Assembly (NCBI GenBank): GCA_031267825.1
Contig: JAIRYJ010000037.1
Location: forward strand, 55,158-119,157
Length of the DNA stretch: 64,000 bases
Direction: 5' to 3'
Origin: Bifidobacteriaceae bacterium
GTDB taxonomy: Bacteria > Actinomycetota > Actinomycetes > Actinomycetales > WQXJ01
The notes beneath the pieces are model-generated. The model was not told the DNA's origin and searched no databases. It was given only the letters and a program-made list of their open reading frames with translations. Each line of letters opens with the position of its first letter. Positions within the stretch are counted from its first letter, which is position 1. A program made the position numbers and the translations under genes. Below are positions 17,699-27,135 of the stretch, piece after piece.

Positions 17699-18115
17699 AT
17701 GTCCAGTCAGTACCCATCTCCGCCTCAGGGACAGCCTGATCCGGCGGCCGATATCCAGCAAAACAAGGTCATGGCCGTGCTGGCATATATTGGCCTGCTG
17801 GTGCTGATCCCGCTGATCGCCGCCAAAGATTCCAAGTTTGCCCGCTACCACGCCAACCAGGGCCTGGTGTTGTTGGTGGCCGAGATCGCCTACGGCGTCA
17901 TCTACGGCATTGTTATCGGAATCGCCAGCGCTGGGGCTGTGGCCGCGGCTTCGGCCGGCAGCGCCGCTGGCCTGGCTGGCGCTGGGATCGTTAGCTTGCT
18001 GCTCGGACTGATCGGCATTGTCTTCCTGGTGTTCGCCATCATTGGAATCGTCAACGCCGCCAAAGGCGAGTTCAAGCCACTGCCGCTGATCGGCAAAATC
18101 ACCTTCCTGAAGTAG
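17699..18115 (+). CDS. Small membrane protein, DUF4870/Tic20-like
   Basis: A 138-residue protein starting at ATG 17699, with AAGGAGAAC immediately upstream; the longer track start at 17582 is not needed. A Pro/Gln-rich N-terminus is followed by ADIQQNKVMAVLAYIGLLVL and SKFARYHANQGLVLL, the signature of a widespread small membrane protein family of unknown role. Hydrophobic segments lie at about 25-42, 55-75 and 90-120, and the C-terminus ends in the usual FKPLPLIGKI-type motif. It is monocistronic, with a strong hairpin about 45 bp downstream. Confidence 0.82.
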   Translation: MSSQYPSPPQGQPDPAADIQQNKVMAVLAYIGLLVLIPLIAAKDSKFARYHANQGLVLLVAEIAYGVIYGIVIGIASAGAVAAASAGSAAGLAGAGIVSLLLGLIGIVFLVFAIIGIVNAAKGEFKPLPLIGKITFLK

Positions 18116-18158
18116 TCGCGCAACAAGTAAGACTTGACGGGCTGCAACTAAATTAGCT

Positions 18159-18192
18159 GGTGTCCGATGCCGTCGGGGCGGCATCGGACACC
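18159..18192 (+). terminator. Perfect hairpin downstream of the DUF4870-like gene
   Basis: GGTGTCCGATGCC and GGCATCGGACACC are perfect 13-bp arms with an 8-nt loop, 44 bp after the stop codon. No clear U-run follows, as is common in actinobacteria. The arms are built on the recurrent CGATGCC/GGCATCG word. Confidence 0.7.
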
Positions 18193-18303
18193 GTCTTGGG
18201 TGACGCTCAACCCGGCAGACGCTTTGTGACCGTCCCCGGCCAGTACCATGGCAGTCACGGCGAGAAGACGCCGGATGAACCATGACCTGGGCAGGAGCGG
18301 ACA

Positions 18304-19263
18304 ATGCGTCACCTACTTGCGTCAATTGGCCTGACCGCTGTGGCTGGAATTGTTTTGGCGGGTTGCACCGGCCAAAACGAGGCGCGGCCTGACACAACTG
18401 GGGCGACCAGCTCACCGGCGGTCGACTACGGTCCGGGCCGGGAGGTTCTGGCCGCACCGGACGGGCAGGTTCTGCGCCTTGAACTTCCAGCGATTTCAGA
18501 TGAGTCTTTTGACCACAGCCGGACCGATTCGTGGCGCTGTGATGATGGCCAAAGCCTGGTGATTGGGCTAGACCAGGCCAGCCTCCAGGTTCGTTTGCCG
18601 GAAGAGTTAGTGGAGCTGAGTGATAGTGACAGCTTCAACTTGACGTTACGCAACGTTTGGTTGAACCCTTCAGAAGTGCTAGACTACGCTGCCGCGAACG
18701 GCGCTGACAATGGTGTCGCGGTTTTCGATCTTGAGGCTGAGTGGGTGGAAAAGGCCAACCAGATTGAGGAATATCAAACCGGTCAGGAATCCTTTGGGGA
18801 TTTCAGGCTCAGCACCCGAACCAGTGACGGTCCGTTCGGCGCGGCCGAACTAACCGTCGAATGTGTTTTCCAGTTCGGTTCGGGCGGTGAACTGGTCGAT
18901 CTGGGAGACCTGAAGCGAAGCGGTGCCGATACTTTTTGGCAGGTTTTCGCCAGCCCGCGCTTTGGGGTGCGGGTCGGGCAAACCGTTGAGCTTGTCCTGC
19001 CCGGTGATCTGGTTTGGGATCCGGATGGGTTGACCCTGACCCTGAGCCAGGCACCGGCCGCTGAACCGGATTCGACGATTTTCTTTGATCCGCCGGGGGC
19101 GGATTCTGACAGCCCCCGGTTCTCAGTTGCGGGAGCCAGTTTGTCGGTTCCAATACCGGATGATCTGCCTGATAACAGCCAGTGGACTTTGAGTTTCGAG
19201 AGTGCCGCAGGGGCCGCGGGGACGGCGTTGGCCGGATCAGCCGATCTGACAATCCGGCCGTAG
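18304..19263 (+). CDS. Secreted lipoprotein of unknown function
   Basis: A 319-residue protein with a lipoprotein signal peptide (MRHLLASIGLTAVAGIVLAG then C21). The mature part is acidic and rich in beta-type sequence, without cysteines apart from the anchor and about two others. A stretch of paired acidic residues and FFDPPGADSDSPRF lies near the middle of the C-terminal third. I recognise no conserved domain. It should be anchored on the outer face of the membrane. The gene stands alone, with a signal-peptide start well supported at ATG 18304 and three consecutive hairpins downstream. Confidence 0.75.
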   Translation: MRHLLASIGLTAVAGIVLAGCTGQNEARPDTTGATSSPAVDYGPGREVLAAPDGQVLRLELPAISDESFDHSRTDSWRCDDGQSLVIGLDQASLQVRLPEELVELSDSDSFNLTLRNVWLNPSEVLDYAAANGADNGVAVFDLEAEWVEKANQIEEYQTGQESFGDFRLSTRTSDGPFGAAELTVECVFQFGSGGELVDLGDLKRSGADTFWQVFASPRFGVRVGQTVELVLPGDLVWDPDGLTLTLSQAPAAEPDSTIFFDPPGADSDSPRFSVAGASLSVPIPDDLPDNSQWTLSFESAAGAAGTALAGSADLTIRP

Positions 19264-19320
19264 AACCGCGAGACGAGCCCTGAACAGCGGAAATGGGGCG
19301 AATCAGGCGTCGGCCAGTGA

Positions 19321-19445
19321 CCTGGGAGGGTGTTGTTCAACACCCTCCCAGGACGCAAAACTATGCCGGTTTCCCGCGTTTCCGCAGGTCAGCGATGCGA
19401 TGACCTGCGGAAACTTAGGCCGCGATGGGTGTTATCAAACACCCA
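19321..19445. repeat. Cluster of three hairpins (family-1 element)
   Basis: Three perfect stems follow each other. CCTGGGAGGGTGTTG pairs across a 2-nt loop with CAACACCCTCCCAGG (19321-19352, 15-bp arms). GTTTCCGCAGGTCA pairs with TGACCTGCGGAAAC (19378-19414, 14-bp arms). TGGGTGTT pairs with AACACCCA (19426-19445). The order GTGTTG hairpin, GTTTCCGC segment, GTGTT hairpin is the family-1 repeat seen at many other intergenic sites. Between convergent genes it may act as a bidirectional terminator. Confidence 0.8.
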
Positions 19446-19542
19446 CCTAGGCACAGCGCCAGGCTTGTCTACCGCGTCTTCGTCGGTCACGCGATCGCGT
19501 GACACCGCGCGGCCCGGCCGGAAGCAGCTTTTCGCCAGCCTC

Positions 19543-22533
19543 CTAGAGTGTCTGGCGGGGCCGGATCGCCTCCATCAACCTGCGGAAACGCTCAATAGTG
19601 CGGACTGAACGGTTGGCGTAGGCCTGCCGTCGGCAAGCCACCAGCAACATCCGGCCAGCCGGGTTGCGAGTGTAGCGAACATCAAAGCGATCCAAATAGT
19701 GCCGCACATGACGTTCAAAAATGGCGGCCGTGGCGGCCGTCGAAACAAAACCAGGGCAAGCGAATGAATCCTCCAACAGCCAGCCAGGTCCGGGCCGCGA
19801 AACCACTGACCGTGGCGCAGGCCTGGGCCCGTCAGCCGCATTTGGGCTGGTCAGACCGCTGCGCGGCCTGCCAGATGGCCGGGGACTAGCTTCCGGCCGC
19901 CGCCCGATCCAACGCCAGCGCCAGCGCCGCCGCACCAGCACGTAACGCGGATTACTGATCGGCGCCACCAATTCAGCCACGGCGTCAGCGAAGGCCGCCT
20001 TTTCTCGCGGTGTGCCGCCAGCTAGTGAACATTCGAACCAGCCCCGACCATCCCTGACCACGGCCACACTAGTGCCGTCGGAAGTGATCGCCGCGGTCTC
20101 CAGCATGGTCCACCAGACCGCCTTAGCCAAGGCCAGCAATGTCCGTTCAGTTGACGCGCCCCGGTTGACGCGCCGGATGGCACGCAAACCGAAACGACCC
20201 CACAGAACGATCAACGCCACGCCAATGGCCAACGCCACCCCAAGCGGGCGGTCACCGCCACTAGCCCGCAGTGCGGGCAGAATCACGTCGCTCACCAGCC
20301 AGGCCAGCGACCCAGCGACCAGGCTAGCCACCAATGCGGACAAAACATCAAACCAGATGACCGAACCTGGCCGCAGCCGGTCAGCCCGCAGTGCCGCGAC
20401 ATCACGCACTTCAGCCGGGCCACCGGCCAGCCCATCACGCCAAGCCTGAGCCATGGCGGCCCTTCCAGCTGCCCGCCGCAACGTGTCACTGTTCAGGAGA
20501 TGAACGGCTGGCCGGGTCAGCGGCGGCCGGATGGTGTCAACCCGGCCAATCCCGGTCCGGATTTCCGGTGAGGAATAGGCCGGTCCAAAGAACCCCCTAA
20601 ACCGGCGGGCCAAAGTCCTGAAGTCGGCGCTGCGGATCCGGGGGTCGCCATCGTCCGGCAAGGCCGCCAACGGCAACCCTGGGGCCGTGTCTACCTGACC
20701 CAACCCAGCCGAACTGGACGGCGAATCCGCTGGTCCCAACGCCACCAGATGCCAAATGTTGGCGGTTTTATCTGGTTGGGCGCGAAACGTCCGGATGGCC
20801 CGGCCACGCATCTGGTTGGAAAGCATAAAACTGCCCACAAAACTAGCCATGATCAGGCAGTTAACCGACGGTGAATCCCAGCCTTCGCCGAGCAGCGCAG
20901 TGGTTCCAACCAGTGCGACAACATCGCCGCGCTGGAACGCCTCGGTCACCAAAGCAACCTTGGTGCGGTTGGAGCCGCCGAAATCCAGCCTGGTATACCC
21001 GGTTGTTCCGAGCGGCGATCGCCTAACGGTTTCGCCCGCTTGGCGGGCCAACTCCATCAAAGCGTCGACTTGCCGTTCTGGCCACAGCACCAAAGATCCG
21101 GTGAGCAGGCCGATCGGCGTGCCAGGTGGCAGGTGGCGGCGCAGCGTTTCAAATATGGGCACAGCACCGATGGCGGTGATCGGCCGGGCCTCATTTTGGA
21201 CGATGCGGTCCCCCGGTTGATCCGGACCGTCGTTAGTTGGGTTGACCACGTCTGTTCCTACTATCGGCAGGTGGTCGGCCCGGATGTAGTCCGTTAGGAC
21301 TACCAGGCGGAGGTCTTGGCCGAGGTTTTCCAATTCGGCCGCGGCGATCCGCCCGGCGGCTGTCAGTTTGCCGAGCGAGTTGGTCAGGGTGTGCTCAATC
21401 TCACTACTGCGGGCCAGTTCGAACCGGCCTTTGAAGAACACCCGGTGGCGCCTGGCCAAGGCCACGACTTGGTCAGCCAGAGGACCGAATAGGGCGGCGC
21501 CTTCGGCTACGACGCTGGCGGCGGATTCAGCCATGGTCAGGTTAAGGCGGGTTCTGGCCGGTCCGGCGGCCAGAACAGCCAACAGAATGTCTGGTACTTC
21601 GATCCTGGCCCAACGCGCCAGGGCGATCAGAGCCAGCAGATCATCAGCCCTTTCGAACAGGTAATCGGCCGCCTGACTGGACGGTTCTGGGCTGGATGTT
21701 TCTGGGTTGTATGGGTCTGGGCCGGACGTTTCTGAGCTGGACTGTTCCCAGGCGCTGACCTGGGCGGCCACCGCCGCAGCGGCGGCGATGGCGGCAGCGA
21801 CCAAACCGCCACTGGCTAACTCAAACAAGAAGGCTGTGACATTAGCTTGATGCTCGGCTATAACGGCGGCATCGTCCCTGGTTGGTGTGGTGAAATAAAT
21901 GTAGTCCTGGTGCGGACACAAGGTGCCGTCCGCCACTAACCGGGGCACCGGAATCTCCTCATCGACCGGGCCGCACAGGCGGATGTAACGGTCCCATTCG
22001 GTGGCGTCCGCGTCATACGGCGGCGTGGCGGTCAAAGCGATGATGCGAACCGCTGAGCCAAGCTGGCTGATGACCGTCTCAAGACACTGATGCCATTCGC
22101 GCCGCAGGTGGTGAGCCTCATCCAGGCAGATCGTGCTGATACCGCGGGCGTTTAGCAGGCTGGCCAGGTCAGATGACCGGCTAGCTGAATGCAACGCCTG
22201 ATAGGTGATCGACGTGATCAAAGCCGGTTGGTCAAGCTGATGTGAGACATACGGTGTCAGCTCCACCCCAGGTGGGAGGAACATTTCGGCTAGGCGTTGA
22301 GCCCACTGCTGGCTGACAACCAGAGTGGGCGACAAGATGAGCGCTGGTTGGTAGACCATCCGGATCAATTCAAGACCAAGCACCGTTTTGCCACTGCCGG
22401 GTGCTGCCACGACGTGGATTCGGCCGTCCGCCAAGTGGGCTGGTGCGTCACGCAGAATGGTGGCCTGGTAGGGGCGGAACTGTTCTCGGAACGCCAGGTC
22501 GCCGAATGCGGCGAGGCTCGTCGGATCAGCCAC
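19543..22533 (-). CDS. SF2 DEAD/DEAH-type helicase with a predicted membrane hairpin
   Basis: An SF2 helicase-like ATPase of about 996 residues if started at GTG 22533. The track start at 22737 adds a tail with a repeated GL-x-FDGLTG segment and overlaps the upstream gene. Motifs: I VAAPGSGKT, II DEAHH, III LTATPP, and V/VI in LLGEGWDSPSVNCLIMASFV and NQMRGRAIR. Between the helicase core and the C-terminal domain lie two long hydrophobic stretches (SALVASLVAGSLAWLVSDVI and GVALAIGVALIVLW) that look like a transmembrane hairpin. A conserved-looking C-terminal domain ends with YLDRFDVRYTRNPAGRMLLV. Such helicases usually remodel nucleic acid; membrane attachment is unusual. The neighbour is a polytopic membrane protein 166 bp upstream. 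Confidence 0.82.
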   Translation of the reverse strand: MADPTSLAAFGDLAFREQFRPYQATILRDAPAHLADGRIHVVAAPGSGKTVLGLELIRMVYQPALILSPTLVVSQQWAQRLAEMFLPPGVELTPYVSHQLDQPALITSITYQALHSASRSSDLASLLNARGISTICLDEAHHLRREWHQCLETVISQLGSAVRIIALTATPPYDADATEWDRYIRLCGPVDEEIPVPRLVADGTLCPHQDYIYFTTPTRDDAAVIAEHQANVTAFLFELASGGLVAAAIAAAAAVAAQVSAWEQSSSETSGPDPYNPETSSPEPSSQAADYLFERADDLLALIALARWARIEVPDILLAVLAAGPARTRLNLTMAESAASVVAEGAALFGPLADQVVALARRHRVFFKGRFELARSSEIEHTLTNSLGKLTAAGRIAAAELENLGQDLRLVVLTDYIRADHLPIVGTDVVNPTNDGPDQPGDRIVQNEARPITAIGAVPIFETLRRHLPPGTPIGLLTGSLVLWPERQVDALMELARQAGETVRRSPLGTTGYTRLDFGGSNRTKVALVTEAFQRGDVVALVGTTALLGEGWDSPSVNCLIMASFVGSFMLSNQMRGRAIRTFRAQPDKTANIWHLVALGPADSPSSSAGLGQVDTAPGLPLAALPDDGDPRIRSADFRTLARRFRGFFGPAYSSPEIRTGIGRVDTIRPPLTRPAVHLLNSDTLRRAAGRAAMAQAWRDGLAGGPAEVRDVAALRADRLRPGSVIWFDVLSALVASLVAGSLAWLVSDVILPALRASGGDRPLGVALAIGVALIVLWGRFGLRAIRRVNRGASTERTLLALAKAVWWTMLETAAITSDGTSVAVVRDGRGWFECSLAGGTPREKAAFADAVAELVAPISNPRYVLVRRRWRWRWIGRRPEASPRPSGRPRSGLTSPNAADGPRPAPRSVVSRPGPGWLLEDSFACPGFVSTAATAAIFERHVRHYLDRFDVRYTRNPAGRMLLVACRRQAYANRSVRTIERFRRLMEAIRPRQTL

Positions 22534-22699
22534 CTGCCCATTATGGCAGGTCAGCCGCGCACCGGGCTGGCTGATCCACTGCGGACCGGGCGGCCAACCT
22601 GCCGGGCCTGTAAGACCGTCAAAGGCTAACCCAGCCGGGCGCGGGCGCCAACCCGCCGCGCCCGTAAGACCGTCGAAGACTAACCCGGCCGCGCCCGCC

Positions 22700-24769
22700 T
22701 CAGCGGATCCGGTAGACAGTGAACTGGCTGGTCCCACTGACTCGTTCTACCAAATCGCTGGCGTCATAGCGTGCTTGCGTGTCGGTGCTGGTCACAAGGT
22801 AACTGGCGCCGAACTCTTGGGCCGCTTCGACAATCTGATCGAGTGGCAGCTCTTCGTAGACGACTCCGGTGCGGTAGTAGTTTTGGCCGTCCCGCGTGAT
22901 CAGCCCCAACCGTTCAAGGCGTCCGATCCACTTAGCCAAAGAGGCGTCCTCGATCGGCACACCCTTCCAGGTGGCGGCGAGCGTGCGCTGGCCAATCAGA
23001 TGTAAGACGCCATAACGCAGGTCATACGGATCGGCCAGAAAGGCCGCGTCTTGAGGTACGGCCGCCTTGATGGCAAGGCCTTCGGCCCATGACACCGGTG
23101 GCGGATTAGTGAACTGGTAAAGGTTGCGGGGGCGCGGGGTGCCGCCTTGCCAGACCGTGAATTGAGAGATGACGCAAACGGCGCCCAGTACGCCCGCGAC
23201 CACGGCGAGTGCGCCTGTCAGGATCCGTCGTCGCGGCGGCAGGATCTGGTCTTGACGGCCGGTCTGGTCTGGTTGGTCTTGCCCGCCTGCGGGTGCGGGC
23301 GGTTTCGGGAGGCCTTGACGGCTGGTCTGGTCGGGCTGGTCCCGACCATCATCCGAACCGGCTGGCCCAGCATCATCACCAGCATCAAGCCCAGCGGGCC
23401 GGACCAGCGCCATGACTATGCAGCTAGTCGCGATCAGGATGGCGGCACCGGTCAGCCATCCGGGCCGCAGAAGCGTCAAGGCGTGCGACCGGTCGATGCC
23501 AGGTTTTGCCGCCGCCACCAAAACCTGTTGCAGGGCCCACATGCCTCCTGGGATTAACGCGGCCCACCAGCGCCGCCGCACGATCAGCCGAGCTAGAGCT
23601 ACTGCTATCAAGATGAACACCCAGACCCTGAAGGCGATGAAGTAACGCTCCGGGTAGAGCTTGGCAACCAACGCCCACGGCTTGACCTCGACGAACAGAT
23701 AGTTCGCGGTGATCACAAGGCAGCTCAGGGCGGTCAGCGTGGCCGTCGGGTAAAGCCATTGCCGGCCCGCTGCCCAGGCTCCGGTTCGGCCGCCGACGGC
23801 TTGGGCTCCGGTTCGGCCGCCGCCCACCGCCAACACGGCCACCATCAACAAGGCCACCACCACTAGGACCATGACCGCGTAGGCGGTAATGTCGCGCCAA
23901 TACCAGGCTGATGGAACCAGATGATGGGGGTGGCGGAACGTCGCGTAAACAGCGATGAACTCAGCGTCGCTCAGGCCGGGGCCAGCACTGTCCAGCTTTA
24001 GCGCGGCGTAAAACACCCCAACCACCACCACCGTTGGCACCAGTGCGGCGGCCTTGCGGGCCAGTTGCTGGGGTGTACGCCAAAGCTTGTGAATCAGTAG
24101 CACCGCAACAACTAGGAGCATTGCCAGGGAAACCTGCTGGTGGAAGAGTGCCGCTGCCGCCAATAGGCCGCCGCCGGCCCACCAGTGCGACCGCAGGACG
24201 AATGCCAGCCCCCAGACGGCTAACGCTACCGCCAGTGTTTGGCCGTACCACGAGTTGCGCCAGACACTGTTTTGGCCTACCTGTTCGCCCAGCGTGAGCC
24301 AGGTAATAGCGAAGCCGAGGAAGGCTGTCAGCGCCAACCGGTTTGGCCGGGAGATGGCGTCCGCTAGTGCGACCAGCGCCCCAGCCATGGCTGCCGCACA
24401 GATTAGGTAGATCAGCAGGGCGGCGGCAAGCCAAGTCAGTCCTAGCCGCATCACACCCAGCAGGAGGTAGTCGTTGAAGAACTGCGGTGAGAAGATTCCG
24501 GCGGCCGACTCGGCGAACAGGTCGCCAGGGAAGAGGTCCGGATCGCCGCGCTTGAGTGCGGCTGTGACGTAGGTGACCATGTCGCCGTTGTATGGTGCTG
24601 GCGTCAGGGTGAGGATCTGGGCTAACGCGGTCAGCCACGAAGCGACCCATGGTGCCGCCCGCCGGATCCATTGTTGGGGATCGCTCCAAACGTTCTTGGC
24701 AGGGCCCGCCTCCGCTGCCGTCTCGGTGCTGGTCAAGGAAGTCTTCTGGTCGCCAGAAAGACGGGTCAT
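22700..24769 (-). CDS. Polytopic membrane protein with C-terminal soluble domain
   Basis: A 689-residue protein of unknown function. The start at ATG 24769 is chosen for its AGGGAAGGA site; the track's extra 80 residues come from repeat DNA. Ten or more hydrophobic segments run from about residue 35 to 460, followed by a Pro/Gln-rich linker duplicated in DQPDQT-type units, one more transmembrane helix (LTGALAVVAGVLGAVCVISQ) and a soluble tail of about 130 residues ending FTVYRIR. The architecture resembles membrane glycosyltransferase-like proteins of the DUF6798 type that bear an extracytoplasmic tail, but I cannot identify catalytic residues. A tandem GGRTGA(W/Q) repeat sits in one loop. 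Confidence 0.72.
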   Translation of the reverse strand: MTRLSGDQKTSLTSTETAAEAGPAKNVWSDPQQWIRRAAPWVASWLTALAQILTLTPAPYNGDMVTYVTAALKRGDPDLFPGDLFAESAAGIFSPQFFNDYLLLGVMRLGLTWLAAALLIYLICAAAMAGALVALADAISRPNRLALTAFLGFAITWLTLGEQVGQNSVWRNSWYGQTLAVALAVWGLAFVLRSHWWAGGGLLAAAALFHQQVSLAMLLVVAVLLIHKLWRTPQQLARKAAALVPTVVVVGVFYAALKLDSAGPGLSDAEFIAVYATFRHPHHLVPSAWYWRDITAYAVMVLVVVALLMVAVLAVGGGRTGAQAVGGRTGAWAAGRQWLYPTATLTALSCLVITANYLFVEVKPWALVAKLYPERYFIAFRVWVFILIAVALARLIVRRRWWAALIPGGMWALQQVLVAAAKPGIDRSHALTLLRPGWLTGAAILIATSCIVMALVRPAGLDAGDDAGPAGSDDGRDQPDQTSRQGLPKPPAPAGGQDQPDQTGRQDQILPPRRRILTGALAVVAGVLGAVCVISQFTVWQGGTPRPRNLYQFTNPPPVSWAEGLAIKAAVPQDAAFLADPYDLRYGVLHLIGQRTLAATWKGVPIEDASLAKWIGRLERLGLITRDGQNYYRTGVVYEELPLDQIVEAAQEFGASYLVTSTDTQARYDASDLVERVSGTSQFTVYRIR

Positions 24770-25065
24770 CCGTTTCGGTCCTTCCCTACCGGCCAGCCAG
24801 CCAGCGACTCGATTGTTTTGCGGGAATCGCAGGTCAAAGCCTACCTGGCAGGGAAGCGCCGGCTTCGCGGCCCGCAACTTGGTGGACGATCCCGCCTCTC
24901 CGGCCCTACGGCAAGACCCAGATTTCCAGCCCGGCGGTCCGCCAGACCCGCGGTTTGCCAGCCCCCGGCGCCTTACCGCCGCGTTTCCGCTGGTGAGAGC
25001 TCCGCCCACAGCGCGTCAACTTGGGCCGCGAAGGGTGTTGTTCAACACCCTCTTGGCCCACTGGG
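24770..25065. repeat. Intergenic region carrying a full family-1 element
   Basis: Positions about 24975-25055 hold one of the best copies of the dispersed element: GCGTTTCCGCTGGTGAGAGC, then GCGCGTCAACTTGGGCCGCG, then GGGTGTTG-TT-CAACACCC (25033-25050). It is nearly identical, in inverse orientation, to the copy at 30606-30690. It lies between two minus-strand genes, so it is not a convergent terminator here. No gene is supported. Confidence 0.8.
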
Positions 25066-26125
25066 TTACGGCTTTGGCGTGCCGTTTACCTGCGATTTTG
25101 CTGACATCTGAGAGAGCGGACGCTCAAAGGCGGCGGTCTTCATGATGGAAATAACGTATTCGGCGGCCTTCTTGCCTTTGCCGGACAGGGTGTCCGGGTC
25201 ATCCGCGACCAAGAGTTTGACTTGCTTGATTACTCGCGGGTGCGGGACCAGACCGGCTGCCGTCGCGGCCGCCTCCAGCCGTTCTTTGACCGCCATCGAT
25301 TGGCCAGTAAACGTCACAATGTCACCCCGCGACAGGCTGAATCTGGCGATGGGGCTGGCACTCGACTCCTTAGCCGGAGCGGCGGCCTGGTGTTCGGCCA
25401 GGCGGGGTGCCTGCTCCGCGCCCGACGCGATCAAGCTAGACGATCCCTCGGCCCCTGGCGCCGAAGCGTCACTCAATGCGTCCCGGAGCGCGGAGCGAAC
25501 CCGGTCCTGGGTAAAACCGAGGAGGGTCGCCACCTCAGCTAGTTCCTGATGTTCGTCATCGGTTATTTCCAGGTCTTCGGCGGTCGCGCGGGCGTCCGCC
25601 AGTGCAACGTGCGGGCCGTCATTGCGCACACCGAGGTGATTGCAGCTGGACCTGTCCCAAGCCATCGGCGCCAGGTGGGCCGTCATTGCGCACACCGAGG
25701 TGATTGCAGCAGGACTGGAGTGTCAGCCTTCCACCGGGGCCGACCACTCCGGCGCGTTTGACCAGGTTCATGGTGTCTAGGCAGGCTTGCGCCGGAATTG
25801 ACGCGGTTTGTCCGGCGCGTTGGAACTCACGTTCGGCGAAGGCGGCGTCGAACCGAACATTGTGGCCTGTGATGATCCGTCCCGCGAGCAGGCTGGCCAG
25901 GTCGTCGACAATTTCCGCGAAAACGGGTGCGCCAATAATGTCAGCCGCCGTGATGTGGTGGACGTGAACTGGCCCAAGGTTACAGTTCGGGTTGAGCAGT
26001 GTGCTCCAATCGGTTTCGACCTCACCGTTGGCGGTCAGGGTAACTACCCCGATCTCTACGACTCGGTGGCGTTGCGGCGTCAAGCCGGTGGTTTCAACGT
26101 CGATTACCGCATATCCGCTGTTCAT
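25066..26125 (-). pseudogene. DnaQ-like 3'-5' exonuclease with BRCT-like C-terminus, frameshifted
   Basis: Two overlapping frames together encode one protein. The first (start ATG 26125) has the exonuclease motifs VIDVETTGL (ExoI), ITGHNVRFDAAF (ExoII) and, broken at its end, SCCNHLGVRNDGP. The second frame restarts with SCNHLGVRNDGPHVALADAR, which contains the HxAxxDA-type ExoIII motif, and ends in a BRCT-like domain (DIVTFTGQS to LVADDPDTLSGKGKKAAEY). A 34-bp word occurs at 25613-25646 and again at 25677-25710, a 64-bp tandem duplication that shifts the frame by one. Without it the protein would be about 330 residues, a normal actinobacterial exonuclease-BRCT protein. An assembly error cannot be excluded. 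Confidence 0.8.
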
Positions 26126-26574
26126 CAGGTACCTGCCTGTCGATTCTGGTTGGCCTTGGGGTTCCCTTGGTCGCTTCGCGTGCCTTGGCCCACTGCTCCC
26201 TTGGTCGCTTCGCGTGCCTTTGGCGGCATCGGGCTCGCCTGGCCCAGTGCATTTTATTGGCGTCCGCACTGGGGCGGCTCAAGGAAGGGTTGTCCAGGTC
26301 GGTGTCGTGGCTGGCTGGGTTGGTGTGCCCGGTGCGAGCGGAATGTGATTCCTGGTCCATTTTCCGAGTCAATCCGGGCTGATTTGGCTGGTTTGGTCTG
26401 GTTTTGGTCTTGGAACAGCCCAGATCGGGTCTCAAATGCGACCAAACCCGGAGTGGTCACAGTGGCTGTTTTGACCCCTCTGTGTCCACTTCCCGACCAT
26501 CCAGCCCCAACCCAGCCGCACCGCGAACATCCCAGCCAGTCCCGATCTACAGCAGGGACAGGAAAAACCCCGCC
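26126..26574. repeat. Intergenic region with direct repeats
   Basis: A 24-bp direct repeat beginning TCCCTTGGTCGCTTCGCG occurs at 26163-26186 and 26197-26220. Near 26460-26503, CAGTGGCTGTTTT and ACTTCCCGACCATCC match the arrangement at about 13722-13770, suggesting a third dispersed repeat. Frames called here are shadows. It separates the exonuclease gene from the tetR gene, both on the minus strand. Confidence 0.6.
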
Positions 26575-27114
26575 TCAACGACGCAGGGCGTTAATCACCA
26601 TTTCGGTTATCCGGTCAGCCTGGGCCAATCCTTCTTGGCTGGGAGCGACCCGCCACAAGAAACCCATCAGCAGGAGGACATCGGAGGCGTCGAGTCCTCG
26701 GTGGGCCACACCGGCCGCGACACAGGCCTCAAGCAGTTGACTGACAGCGGCGGTGACCGGAGCGTAAGTGGCGTTGACGATGCGTTGGGCGGCGGCCGTG
26801 TTGAGAGCATCGCCCAGGCCGTGCTTGACGCGGACGTAAGTGGCCAGGCGTTTGAACCAAATGCGGAAGGCGTCGAGTGGTTCATTGTCCGCCAGGATGG
26901 CGGACACTTCGGCGGACAAGGCCTCGACCTCAGTTTGATAGAGCGTCATGATCAGGTCGGCCCGGGTTGGGAAGTGGCGGTAAAGCGTGCCCGGGCCAAT
27001 TCCGGCCAGTTTGGCGACCGAGTTGAGTGAGGCTTCGGGGTCCGCGATTAGGGCTTGACGGGCCGCCTCAAGGATGCGTCGGCGGTTTCGTTGTGCGTCC
27101 AAACGCTGAACCAC
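26575..27114 (-). CDS. TetR-family repressor
   Basis: A 179-residue TetR-type regulator. I take GTG 27114 as the start because AGGAGG lies nine bases upstream (27124-27129); the track's TTG start at 27135 would run over that site. The HTH (about 12-50) reads NRRRILEAARQALI, then SVAKLAGIGPGTLYRHFPTRADL, and the C-terminal ligand domain is helical and family-typical. It is divergent from the aldo-keto reductase gene, with two similar palindromes between them, so it almost certainly represses that promoter and its own. The inducer is unknown; the enzyme suggests a small carbonyl compound. Confidence 0.9.
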   Translation of the reverse strand: MVQRLDAQRNRRRILEAARQALIADPEASLNSVAKLAGIGPGTLYRHFPTRADLIMTLYQTEVEALSAEVSAILADNEPLDAFRIWFKRLATYVRVKHGLGDALNTAAAQRIVNATYAPVTAAVSQLLEACVAAGVAHRGLDASDVLLLMGFLWRVAPSQEGLAQADRITEMVINALRR

Positions 27115-27135
27115 TGGCCTGACCCTCCTAGACAA

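Noticed and set aside
22534-22737. Longer N-terminus of the helicase
   Set aside because: The extra 68 residues are imperfect GLxFDGLTG repeats overlapping the upstream gene's end; GTG 22533 gives a normal start to the conserved region.
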